From Petrotoga sp. 9PWA.NaAc.5.4 (GTDB taxonomy: Bacteria > Thermotogota > Thermotogae > Petrotogales > Petrotogaceae), in assembly GCF_002895485.1 (NCBI RefSeq), contig NZ_AZRK01000044.1, positions 1 through 64,000 on the forward strand: a stretch of DNA of 64,000 nucleotides, in the 5' to 3' direction. A program made the translations under genes and the position numbers. This document shows positions 8,206 through 15,579 of the stretch, in pieces. A model generated the notes under the pieces. It searched no databases, was not told the origin of the DNA, and was given only the letters and a program-made list of their open reading frames with translations. Position 1 is the stretch's first letter. Each line of letters begins with the position of its first letter.

Positions 8206-9636
8206 CTATCTAATAAACATCAAAGAGATTAACAGAAATAATATTTGATAAATGAAGCTGTTTTTAAAATTATAGATTTCTACATCTTTTATGGTGACTC
8301 TATCTTTGAATGTTATAAAAGTCAAAACTCCTAAAGAAAAAAGCAAATACTGAAATAAAATCTTTAAAACCGGTATGACATAATTAAAGTTAAAAAAGTA
8401 ATATACAATTAGGTAAATATTTAAAATCATAAAAATCAAAATATACCAGTATTTTAAAGAAAATTTATTCTTATCGATAGTAAAGATGCTTATAATTTTA
8501 TAAAAATACATACCACATATAAAAATATTGATATCAATGAATATTGATAAATTTGAACTATCTTTTATAAAAAATAAACTAAAAGGGAACAGACCGCTTA
8601 AATTCAACAAGAAAAAGGTGAAAATTATAAAAAATAAAAGATCTATCGACTTTCCCTTTAATTTATGTATATCTTTAGTTCCGGTTTCTTCATATACGTC
8701 TTCTATAATCATGAACAGGAACCCTTTACTAAACATGTGAAAAATTATAAAATGTGGAAAAAGATTCGGATTCGATAAAATTACGAGTAATGCATAGCTC
8801 ATTTGAGTCATAGTTGAATAGGCCAAAAATCTTTTTAAATCGTTTTGCATTAATGTAAAAATAGAAGAACATACCGAAGAAATAATTGCAAATCCAAATA
8901 AAAAGTTCTTCATCTCTATAGTTAAAGATGGTATAAGAAGATATAAAATAAATAACGAAAGCTTAACAATCATTCCGGAAAGAATTGGAGAAATACCTTT
9001 AACTGCTTGTGTGTGAGCATCAGGTAACCAGCCCGATAGAAAAAATAAACCGCTCTTAATTAAAATGCCTGTAGCTATAAAGCTGAAGGCAACAGGATTT
9101 AGTCCATTATTTACATTAAGATATATATTTAAAGTTCCCGAATAAGAATATAATATTCCTACTCCAATCAAATAGAAATTTAAAGCAACTATACTCATTA
9201 TCATATATTTTAAAGAAGACCACACTTTTGTTTCTTTTTTATCGTAAGATAATAGCAAGAATACTGATATTGACGCAAGTTCTAAGTGAACATATAGATT
9301 AAAGAAGTCTCTACTTGAGAAAAAGCCGTTTATACTTCCTATTAAAAGCAGCCATAGTGAGAAGAAAACATTATCATATATCTTTCTTATTCTAAAAAAA
9401 GAAATAAGCGAAAATATTGAAAAAGAAATAACTAATGTTTTACTAATTATGTCAAAGCTAAATTCTATACCGTTTAAAACATTATGACCACCAATCACCA
9501 TAGTTTGTACAGGGGAAAATATAGCAAATACAAAAGTTAATATGGAAGAAATCAGAACTAAAATATTTGCCTTTTTTTTAAATAAATATGCTAAAACTCC
9601 AAAAGACATTGGTATCAAAGTCAAAAGCAAAAACAT
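8206..9636 (-). CDS. mrpD: Mrp antiporter subunit D (MbhH-like)
   Basis: This 476-residue polytopic membrane protein is related to the NuoL/M/N ion-pumping subunits of complex I, which form the ion path of Mrp antiporters. About 14 hydrophobic segments are visible, with the conserved central stretch SGWLPDAHTQAVKGISPILSG containing the PDAH and KGxSP elements. Length fits MrpD or MbhH. It is the last gene of the minus-strand operon, separated from mrpC by 32 bp with its own SD. It is the only large antiporter-like subunit in the cluster. The C-terminal third is diverged. Confidence 0.85.
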   Translation of the reverse strand: MFLLLTLIPMSFGVLAYLFKKKANILVLISSILTFVFAIFSPVQTMVIGGHNVLNGIEFSFDIISKTLVISFSIFSLISFFRIRKIYDNVFFSLWLLLIGSINGFFSSRDFFNLYVHLELASISVFLLLSYDKKETKVWSSLKYMIMSIVALNFYLIGVGILYSYSGTLNIYLNVNNGLNPVAFSFIATGILIKSGLFFLSGWLPDAHTQAVKGISPILSGMIVKLSLFILYLLIPSLTIEMKNFLFGFAIISSVCSSIFTLMQNDLKRFLAYSTMTQMSYALLVILSNPNLFPHFIIFHMFSKGFLFMIIEDVYEETGTKDIHKLKGKSIDLLFFIIFTFFLLNLSGLFPFSLFFIKDSSNLSIFIDINIFICGMYFYKIISIFTIDKNKFSLKYWYILIFMILNIYLIVYYFFNFNYVIPVLKILFQYLLFSLGVLTFITFKDRVTIKDVEIYNFKNSFIYQILFLLISLMFIR

Positions 9637-9668
9637 TATTTCCTCCTACTTCAAAAAAATTTTTAATA

Positions 9669-10019
9669 TCATTCCTTTTTAAAATCATCATTTTTTATTT
9701 TACTTTCTATTTCATCAACATTATATGTTTTGAACTTTAAAAAAAGTATCATGGCAAAAACCAGCATTAAAGCAAGATTTGCAAATCCTATAACTATAAC
9801 TGTTAATAAAAAGGAATGGATCAAGGGGTCCGAATAGCTGTCAACTCCTAACACAATAATAGGGGAATGATAATCAAAGGCTAAAAGAACGAAAAACAAA
9901 ACAACTCCGCTTTGAAAAACTCCAAGATTTATAAATTTTAAAATAAGATCTTTTTTTATAATAACTCCAAATAACCCAATAAAAATTGTTATAAAAGCAG
10001 CTATTTCATAAGCATTCAT
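9669..10019 (-). CDS. mrpC: Mrp antiporter subunit C
   Basis: This 116-residue protein has three predicted membrane helices and resembles NuoK, as MrpC/MbhG does. The segment SYSDPLIHSFLLTVIVIGFA is the typical Mrp subunit C pattern (DPLxxALxLTAIVI). It is made from an ATGA overlap with the upstream mrpB-like gene, so the two are translationally coupled. It acts in the inner membrane as part of the Na+/H+ exchange complex. Confidence 0.88.
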   Translation of the reverse strand: MNAYEIAAFITIFIGLFGVIIKKDLILKFINLGVFQSGVVLFFVLLAFDYHSPIIVLGVDSYSDPLIHSFLLTVIVIGFANLALMLVFAMILFLKFKTYNVDEIESKIKNDDFKKE

Positions 10020-10705
10020 AATAAACCTCTGTGTTTTAAAAATCTATATAGTATTGTCCAAGTTCCTCCAAATACTTCAAACAATATTAAAAAGTTCAAT
10101 ATTATTGCTGAACCTCCACTCGTTAATTTTCCTGGAGTGCCTGCATTATTAAAGTTAGAGAAAAAATTATTTCCCCAAATATAACCCATAAGACCATAAA
10201 CAATTATTGCTAAAGGTACTAACATTTTTGCTTTTTCAATTTGGGAATTAAGGAATATTTCTTCTATTTCATCAGTTTGTCTTACAAAGGATACAGCTAA
10301 AAATGCAGTTCCTAAAATTGTTCCCGCGGCAAATCCTCCTCCTGGAGCAAGGTGTCCTGTTATAGCAATATATAGTGAGGTTAAAACCATTATTTGAAAT
10401 AATATAGGTGTGATTACTTTTATAATTGAAGTTTCATATGTAGTATTTTGATTATTCGTTTCTGAAATGGGTATTTTCTTCATAAACTCAGATACTCCTA
10501 TAACTGCGACTGTGAAAACTAATATTTCAAAAAGAGTATCGTATACTCTATAATCTAGAACAATCGCTGAAACCATATTGGTTGATCCATTTTCGTTCAA
10601 AATGTCTAAAGGATTATAAAAACTTTTTGCATCTCCAATCGTTAAATTCGATACTATTAGGATAAAAATGCATATAAGCAAAGAGAGAATGAAAAAATTT
10701 TTCAT
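10016..10705 (-). CDS. mrpB: Mrp antiporter subunit B with fused MbhE-like N-terminus
   Basis: This 229-residue protein joins two modules. Residues about 1-85 resemble MbhE: one N-terminal helix, a short exported loop, then NMVSAIVLDYRVYDTLFEI, the characteristic (T)NxVxAIxxDYRxxDTLxE pattern. Residues about 90-229 are the MnhB/MbhF domain with four helices and HLAPGGGFAAGTILG, the GHxxPGGGFxxG family signature. In Mrp operons the MbhE part is commonly the end of MrpA or the start of MrpB. The start overlaps the upstream gene by four bases (ATGA), and mrpC follows by the same overlap. Confidence 0.87.
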   Translation of the reverse strand: MKNFFILSLLICIFILIVSNLTIGDAKSFYNPLDILNENGSTNMVSAIVLDYRVYDTLFEILVFTVAVIGVSEFMKKIPISETNNQNTTYETSIIKVITPILFQIMVLTSLYIAITGHLAPGGGFAAGTILGTAFLAVSFVRQTDEIEEIFLNSQIEKAKMLVPLAIIVYGLMGYIWGNNFFSNFNNAGTPGKLTSGGSAIILNFLILFEVFGGTWTILYRFLKHRGLL

Positions 10706-11472
10706 CCAAAGTACCTCCGTATTAGATTTTTATAATATTTTCTATCTTTTTTTATTTCGCTAATATATTTATTAAAATCCTTTAATAGGGAACTATCTTT
10801 TTTTGAGAAAATTATTCTATATCCAGAGCGTTTAAAAATTTTTAAATCCGTAGTTTCCAATTTTTCTAAACTATTCTTTAAGGTCTGTAATCTAATTTCA
10901 TCGATAACAAAATCATTATCTAAATCATTTTGTTGAAAGGTCTCTATATCAGGAAGAAAAATTCCTACAGGAGCTTTTTTAGGTTCTCCTATTACATAAA
11001 GTTTAGAATTAATAATGGGTTTAGAAGCAAGAAATTCTTTGTTATCTTCAAAAATTATTCCTCCAACTAATATTGCCCCGTGATCTTTTAATTTTTCTAA
11101 TACAGATGCGTCATCTACTTTTATAAAATCTGCGTCTAAACCTTTCCTTTCTAAAAAATTCTTAATAATTTCATACTCAAAACCGTGCAATTTATTATCT
11201 TTTTTTTCTATCAAATATGGAGTTTCAAGATAATAAATTGTTATTTCCGCATTTTTTTTAATGGCTAAAATATATATAAATATTACAAAAGCTGCTCCTA
11301 CGGTAATCTCTACAAAAGCAACATCTGGAGCGTTTAAAAGGAAAAATAAAACCGATAAGGAAACTGAAAAAATTCCGTATCCTATAATTGCATACAAATG
11401 ATTATCTTGTATTAAAGTGTATAAAGCAAAAATTATTAAACATCCCAATAAAAAAATTATAGATAGATTCAT
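10702..11472 (-). CDS. MbhD-like membrane domain fused to a solute-binding-protein-like domain
   Basis: Residues 1-75 form three membrane helices that match the MbhD/MrpA C-terminal module, including LLNAPDVAFVEITVGAA (family pattern APDVAxTEA). Residues about 76-256 are a soluble domain beginning ITIYYLETPYLIEKKDNK followed by GFEYEIIKNFLERKG. This is the opening of the type-3 amino-acid-binding fold (pattern PYxxxdngklxGfdvdlxkai). It ends in a lysine-rich tail. Such an extra domain is not part of standard Mrp or Mbh subunits. The basic residues after helix 3 (IKKN) suggest a cytoplasmic side, odd for a binding protein. A ligand-sensing role in regulating the antiporter is an inference. Confidence 0.7.
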   Translation of the reverse strand: MNLSIIFLLGCLIIFALYTLIQDNHLYAIIGYGIFSVSLSVLFFLLNAPDVAFVEITVGAAFVIFIYILAIKKNAEITIYYLETPYLIEKKDNKLHGFEYEIIKNFLERKGLDADFIKVDDASVLEKLKDHGAILVGGIIFEDNKEFLASKPIINSKLYVIGEPKKAPVGIFLPDIETFQQNDLDNDFVIDEIRLQTLKNSLEKLETTDLKIFKRSGYRIIFSKKDSSLLKDFNKYISEIKKDRKYYKNLIRRYFG

Positions 11473-11756
11473 TAGTTCTTTTTCCCTAACTTTTCACCAG
11501 ATTTAGCCGCGCTGTAACCTATAATAGAAGATATTACAGGATTCAAAATCAGAACAAGAACAGCAATTATAGACAATCTTCCAACTATTTCAGGATATCT
11601 TAAAATCAATGCTACCATTATAGAAAATACTCCTACCGTATCCGATACCCCTACAGCTTGAATTTTTGAATAAAGATCTTCCATTGTGAACAACCCTATA
11701 GTTCCAATTATTAAAAACACTATGCCACTAACTAAAAAAATATTTGAAATAATCAT
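11472..11756 (-). CDS. mrpG: Mrp antiporter subunit G
   Basis: This 94-residue protein has three membrane helices and the MrpG/MbhC pattern: a G-rich first helix (LIIGTIGLFTMEDLYSKIQA, family G-x-R-xPDxYxRlxA) and ISSIIGYSAAKSG at the end, matching HAIxRAA-type ends. It is coupled to the mrpF gene by an ATGA overlap and to the next gene by TAATG. It is a structural membrane subunit of the Na+/H+ antiporter. Confidence 0.85.
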   Translation of the reverse strand: MIISNIFLVSGIVFLIIGTIGLFTMEDLYSKIQAVGVSDTVGVFSIMVALILRYPEIVGRLSIIAVLVLILNPVISSIIGYSAAKSGEKLGKKN

Positions 11757-12010
11757 TTTATATCACCTTTTCTCTCTAAAAAAATTGAAATAATCACTAT
11801 TCCCCATACGTTTAAAATCAAAAAAATGATTATCACGTCCAATAAAAATAATTGATCTGAAATAAAAGCAAATACTAACATTAATAAAACAGCTTTTGAA
11901 GAAAAAGAAGAATAAGCAAGAACCTTTTCCCATTTAGAAGCTGTGAACATAAATTTTATAAGTGTTATTAACATTGAAACAAGAAGAAATATTTCTAAAA
12001 TGTTTGTCAA
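11753..12010 (-). CDS. mrpF: Mrp antiporter subunit F
   Basis: This small three-helix protein has the MrpF/MbhB layout, with FLLDVIIIFLILNVWGIVIIS in the third helix, where the D-x-x-x-x-x-x-L pattern of the family falls. I place the start at TTG 12010 (TTGACAAAC) because GGGAGGA lies 10 bases upstream and the TTGA overlaps the mrpE stop. The upstream ATG at 12028 contains the SD itself and would add six residues. It is cotranscribed with the rest of the antiporter operon. Confidence 0.8.
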   Translation of the reverse strand: MTNILEIFLLVSMLITLIKFMFTASKWEKVLAYSSFSSKAVLLMLVFAFISDQLFLLDVIIIFLILNVWGIVIISIFLERKGDIK

Positions 12011-12429
12011 AAGATGTCTTCCTCCCATTCACTTTCGATCTCGTGGATTTCTTCTGAGTTTGAAGATACTTTATGAATAATTAACGTTTCATCTTCTTCA
12101 TACAAAGCAAGTGTTTTAGGCGTCAAAGTAACAGATATTGATATGGCCGCTTTTTCAAAATCTGACTTTCCTTTCATGTCAATATGAGTTATTCCTGAAT
12201 GTCTTTTATAGAAAATAAGAGGTATAAATTGAAAAGTATTTTTGTACATTTTTAAAATGCTACCAATACTATAAATTAAAAGTTGAATAGTTCCATAAAT
12301 TGTATTTTTAAAAAATAAGTTTGTTAGTTTCACTGTAATAAAAACCATTGAAATGCCTAATATTATTGATAGATCTGAAAAGTCATTTATTAAAACACTC
12401 CAAATAAAAAATAAAAATATATACGTCAT
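12007..12429 (-). CDS. mrpE: Mrp antiporter subunit E
   Basis: This 140-residue protein is the first gene of the antiporter operon. It has two or three N-terminal helices followed by a soluble tail with AAISISVTLTPKTLALYEED, the MrpE/MbhA pattern (nsITLTPGTlt). The operon order E-F-G-(A C-terminal module)-B-C-D equals the MbhA-H module of membrane-bound hydrogenases and Mrp complexes. No hydrogenase genes and no large MrpA N-terminal subunit are present in the window. A candidate promoter lies about 90 bp upstream. Confidence 0.82.
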   Translation of the reverse strand: MTYIFLFFIWSVLINDFSDLSIILGISMVFITVKLTNLFFKNTIYGTIQLLIYSIGSILKMYKNTFQFIPLIFYKRHSGITHIDMKGKSDFEKAAISISVTLTPKTLALYEEDETLIIHKVSSNSEEIHEIESEWEEDIF

Positions 12430-12518
12430 TTCTTCACCCTTATATTATTTTATTTATTATATTATTAATTATTATTAATAACATCGAAAAAGCTAAAAAA
12501 ATATTTACAAATACTAAT

Positions 12519-12527
12519 ATTATACCA
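12519..12527 (-). promoter_or_regulatory. Extended -10 promoter for the Mrp operon
   Basis: On the minus strand, TGG is followed by TATAAT (complement of 12519-12524), about 90 bp upstream of mrpE. No good -35 is visible, as is usual for extended -10 promoters. Confidence 0.45.
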
Positions 12528-12555
12528 TATTAATTTCCTATAAATTTTTAAAATT

Positions 12556-12588
12556 ATAAAGTAAAAGTTTATAAAAATTTTACTTTAT
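12556..12588. promoter_or_regulatory. AT-rich inverted repeat between divergent promoters
   Basis: ATAAAGTAAAA (12556-12566) and TTTTACTTTAT (12578-12588) are perfect 11-bp inverted arms with an 11-bp spacer. They lie between the minus-strand Mrp promoter and the plus-strand promoter at 12603. The position fits an operator, but no regulator can be named. Confidence 0.4.
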
Positions 12589-12602
12589 AGAAAATTAATA
12601 AC

Positions 12603-12631
12603 TTGACAAAAAAAAGATAACTTATTATAAT
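12603..12631 (+). promoter_or_regulatory. Perfect consensus sigma-A promoter
   Basis: TTGACA (12603-12608), a 17-bp spacer and TATAAT (12626-12631) match the consensus exactly. The next plus-strand gene is acpP, about 700 bp away, so transcripts must cross three copies of the dispersed element first. Confidence 0.8.
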
Positions 12632-12710
12632 TGTTTCGAATTTTGTATTCTTTTTTTTGAAAAATTATGAAAAACTTCGAAGAATAAATTGCAGAGTTTT
12701 ATGATTTATA

Positions 12711-12919
12711 GAGGCTTCAAAAATGAGAATTTTCTAAAAATAAGCGTTTGAATTTATAACAGGTTCAGGGTGAAATCTCATCCTTCTTCTTTGGTATGTG
12801 TGTCTAAGAGGTTGAAGTAATAGAGGATAGCTCAAAATTAGAATTGTGAAGGTAATTTGTAAAAAGTTAAACGCTGAAATATTGATAAAATATAAATTTT
12901 ATAATTTTTAAAGCGAGTA
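12711..12919 (+). repeat. Diverged copy of the MITE-like element
   Basis: The element layout is recognisable: an AT-rich head with AGAATTTTCTAAAAATAAGCG, a central CAGGTTCAGGGTGAAATCTC block, GTTAAACGCTGAAATATT near the 3' end and the end TTTTTAAAGCGAGTA. The two hairpins are degraded, so it is probably an older copy. It points toward acpP. Confidence 0.65.
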
Positions 12920-12931
12920 AATAACTGATTA

Positions 12932-13300
12932 GGTGCTTTAGAAATAATAATTTTCAGAAAATAAGCTTTTGAATTTAAAACGGGTCCAGGGCACAGCCCT
13001 CTCCTCCTTCTTTGGTTACAAGTACCGAAAAAGGTAAAGAGATTAGGAATTAGTAAGTATTAGAACTTAGAATGACTAAAAAAGAAGTGGGAACTTTAGA
13101 AATGATAATTTTCAGAAAATAAGCTTTTGAATTTAAAACGGGTCCAGGGCACAGCCCTCTCCTCCTTCTTTGGTTACAAGTACCGAAAAAGGTAAAGAGA
13201 TTAGGAATTAGTAAGTATTAGAAGCTTGGAAGTATTTTGTAAAAAGTTAAGCGCTAAGATGCTGATAAAATATGAATTTCATAATTTTTAAAAGCAGTAT
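12932..13300 (+). repeat. Two further tandem copies of the MITE-like element
   Basis: Two near-identical 5' units begin at about 12932 and 13089, with a period of 158 bp. Only the second has the complete 3' half, ending TTTTTAAAAGCAGTA near 13300. Both carry GGGTCCAGGGCACAGCCCTC and the paired TTTGGT/ACCGAA arms, which keep pairing through a G-T wobble. They lie in the long acpP leader and point toward acpP. Confidence 0.85.
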
Positions 13301-13327
13301 TGAAAACTACATAGGGAGGTAAACATT

Positions 13328-13585
13328 ATGACAAAAGACGAATTATTTGAAAAGGTAAAAGAAATAATAGTAGATACATTGAGTGTAGACGAAGACGAAG
13401 TGACTTTGGATGCTTCTTTTACAGATGACCTTGATGCAGATTCTTTGGAATTAGTTGATTTGACAATGGCTTTCGAAACTGAGTTTGGTGTTACAATAGA
13501 AGATGACGAGTTAGAAAAAATTAAAACCGTTGAAAATGCAGTCGATATTCTTGCAGAAAAATTGAATGTTGACGACGAGGAATAA
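13328..13585 (+). CDS. acpP: Acyl carrier protein
   Basis: The 85-residue acidic protein carries growing acyl chains on a 4'-phosphopantetheine arm for fatty-acid and lipid synthesis in the cytoplasm. The attachment site is S39 in [12 protein letters not shown]. Length and acidic character are typical. The start ATG follows GGGAGG. The other fatty-acid synthesis genes are not adjacent. Its leader of about 700 nt, with three copies of the dispersed element behind a consensus promoter, is unusual. A terminator follows directly. Confidence 0.96.
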   Translation: MTKDELFEKVKEIIVDTLSVDEDEVTLDASFTDDLDADSLELVDLTMAFETEFGVTIEDDELEKIKTVENAVDILAEKLNVDDEE

Positions 13586-13598
13586 CCCATAATAAAGA

Positions 13599-13627
13599 GG
13601 GGAGCTTTGGCTCCCCCTTATTTTTTA
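13599..13627 (+). terminator. Terminator between acpP and pyrG
   Basis: GGGGAGC (13599-13605) and GCTCCCC (13610-13616) form a 7-bp stem with the loop TTTG, followed by CTTATTTTTT. It starts 14 bp after the acpP stop and would separate acpP from pyrG, or reduce read-through. Confidence 0.85.
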
Positions 13628-13658
13628 ATATTGTTTTTATGAAAGGAGTGAAGAATAA

Positions 13659-15242
13659 ATGGCCAAAAAATATATAATTGTTTCTGGGGGCGTTTTGAGT
13701 GGCATAGGCAAAGGGGTTACTTCTGCTTCAATTGGAAGACTTCTCAAAGAGTTGGGTATAAAGGTTAATTCTTTAAAAATAGATCCTTATTTGAATGTAG
13801 ACGCTGGAACTATGAACCCTAATCAGCATGGGGAAGTTTTCGTTACTGAAGATGGTTACGAAGCTGACCTTGATTTAGGTCATTACGAAAGATTTTTAGG
13901 TATAGAAATGAAGAAGTTTAACAACATGACAGCAGGTCAAGTTTATAAATATGTTATTGAGAAAGAAAGAGAAGGTAAGTATTTGGGTGCTACTGTTCAG
14001 ATGGTTCCTCATGTTACTCAGCGAATTAAAGAGAGAATAGAAGAAATTGAAACTGATGTGTTATTGATAGAGATTGGTGGAACTGTTGGAGATATTGAAG
14101 GAGAAATATTTTTAGAAGCTGTCAGAGAACTATCTTTTGAAAAGGGTAGAGACAATTTTATGTTTATTCATGTTACCTTTGTTCCATATTTGAACATAAC
14201 CAACGAATTTAAAACTAAACCTACTCAACAGTCTGTTCAACTTTTAAGAAGAATTGGGATTCAACCAGATATGATTTTGGTAAGAACTGAAAAAGAAATA
14301 GATTTACCAAGTCTTGAAAAAATTGCTTTATTTGGTGGAGTGCCTTTACAATACGTAGTAAACGTACCAGATTTGAGTAATATTTATGAAGTTCCTGAAT
14401 TGTTGTATGAAAAGGATATTCATTCTCTAATATGTAAAAAACTTAATATTTCTGTTCCGCAAAAAATTGAAAGCATAAATTGGAAATGTCCAAGGATATT
14501 TAAAAATTTAAAGATTGCTATGATATCAAAGTATTTGGGTACAGATGATGCTTACAAAAGTATAATAGAAAGCATATTTTTGAGTGGAGCTAATAAACCT
14601 GAGATAGTTAATGCCGAAGAATTAGAAGAAATGAAAGAAGAAACTTTGGGGATTTTTTTAAGTAAATATCAAGGTATAATTATTCCGGGAGGATTCGGTA
14701 AAAGAGCAATAGAAGGTAAAATAAAAGCTATAAAATATGCCAGAGAAAACAAAATCCCAATTTTAGGTATATGTTTGGGAATGCAATTAATGGTTGTTGA
14801 ATTTGCAAGAAATGTTATGGGATATAAAAACGCCAATTCCACAGAGTTTGATGAAAGTACACCTTATCCTGTAATAGATTTGATGGAGGAACAGAAAAGG
14901 TTATTAAACTTAGGTGGTACAATGAGATTGGGAGCTCAAAAGATAGAAATATTACCAAATACAAAACTTTTTGATATATACGGTAGACAAGTAGAAACAT
15001 ATGAAAGACATAGGCATAGATATGAAGTTAATTATCATGAATTTAATAATATGTTCGAAACGCCAGAAGAAAACGAAAATAAACTTACTATATCTGCAAA
15101 AACAGATTTCGTTGAAGCGGTTGAACTTAAAAATCATCCATTTTTTGTGGGAATTCAATATCATCCTGAATTTAAGTCAAAGGTGGGAAACCCACATCCT
15201 ATTTTTGTAAAATTTATAGAGGAAGTAGAAAAAATCAAATAA
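13659..15242 (+). CDS. pyrG: CTP synthase
   Basis: PyrG converts UTP to CTP with ATP and glutamine. The 527-residue protein has the N-terminal amidoligase domain, opening YIIVSGGVLSGIGKGVTSAS with its P-loop-like GxxSxxGKG, and NQHGEVFVTEDGYEADLDLGHYERF-type UTP/Mg contacts around residues 55-79. The C-terminal class I glutaminase domain has nucleophile C372 in GICLGMQ and the downstream YHPEF catalytic histidine and glutamate. Length is typical. The start ATG follows GAAAGGAG. No promoter is evident between the acpP terminator and this gene, so expression may depend on read-through. Confidence 0.97.
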   Translation: MAKKYIIVSGGVLSGIGKGVTSASIGRLLKELGIKVNSLKIDPYLNVDAGTMNPNQHGEVFVTEDGYEADLDLGHYERFLGIEMKKFNNMTAGQVYKYVIEKEREGKYLGATVQMVPHVTQRIKERIEEIETDVLLIEIGGTVGDIEGEIFLEAVRELSFEKGRDNFMFIHVTFVPYLNITNEFKTKPTQQSVQLLRRIGIQPDMILVRTEKEIDLPSLEKIALFGGVPLQYVVNVPDLSNIYEVPELLYEKDIHSLICKKLNISVPQKIESINWKCPRIFKNLKIAMISKYLGTDDAYKSIIESIFLSGANKPEIVNAEELEEMKEETLGIFLSKYQGIIIPGGFGKRAIEGKIKAIKYARENKIPILGICLGMQLMVVEFARNVMGYKNANSTEFDESTPYPVIDLMEEQKRLLNLGGTMRLGAQKIEILPNTKLFDIYGRQVETYERHRHRYEVNYHEFNNMFETPEENENKLTISAKTDFVEAVELKNHPFFVGIQYHPEFKSKVGNPHPIFVKFIEEVEKIK

Positions 15243-15295
15243 ATTAATGGACAAGAAATTTATAACCGGCTCAAGTTGGTAGCAAAACATATTTT

Positions 15296-15550
15296 AGGGA
15301 TTTTAAAAATGATAATTTTCTAAAAATAAGCATTTGAATTTATAACGGTTAAACTATCCCGTTTGCTACAAAGACTGTCGCATCAATCCCTTCGTAGAAG
15401 GGTAATGGCGGAGCCTCTCTCTGATTACAAGTACAGAAAAGGTTAAAAAATTAGGAATTAGTAAGGATTAGAACTGAGGAGGTATTTTATAAAAATTTCA
15501 ACGCTAAAACATAGATATAATGTAGATTTTATAATTTCTAAAGTGAGTAT
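15296..15550 (+). repeat. MITE-like element, long subfamily, with target duplication
   Basis: This copy is about 255 bp. It has an extra block of some 45 bp in the middle, starting GGTTAAACTATCCCG and including the hairpin CCCTTC-GTA-GAAGGG, not seen in the standard element. CATATTTT occurs on both sides (15288-15295 and 15555-15562), part of a slightly longer imperfect repeat. It points toward the glycosidase gene. Confidence 0.8.
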
Positions 15551-15579
15551 AAAGCATATTTTTATTGGAGGGGATAGTT

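Noticed and set aside
13288-13590. Long minus-strand ORF rich in serine opposite acpP
   Set aside because: It lies exactly antisense to the clear acpP frame and has low-complexity Ser/Val composition, typical of a shadow of acidic codons.
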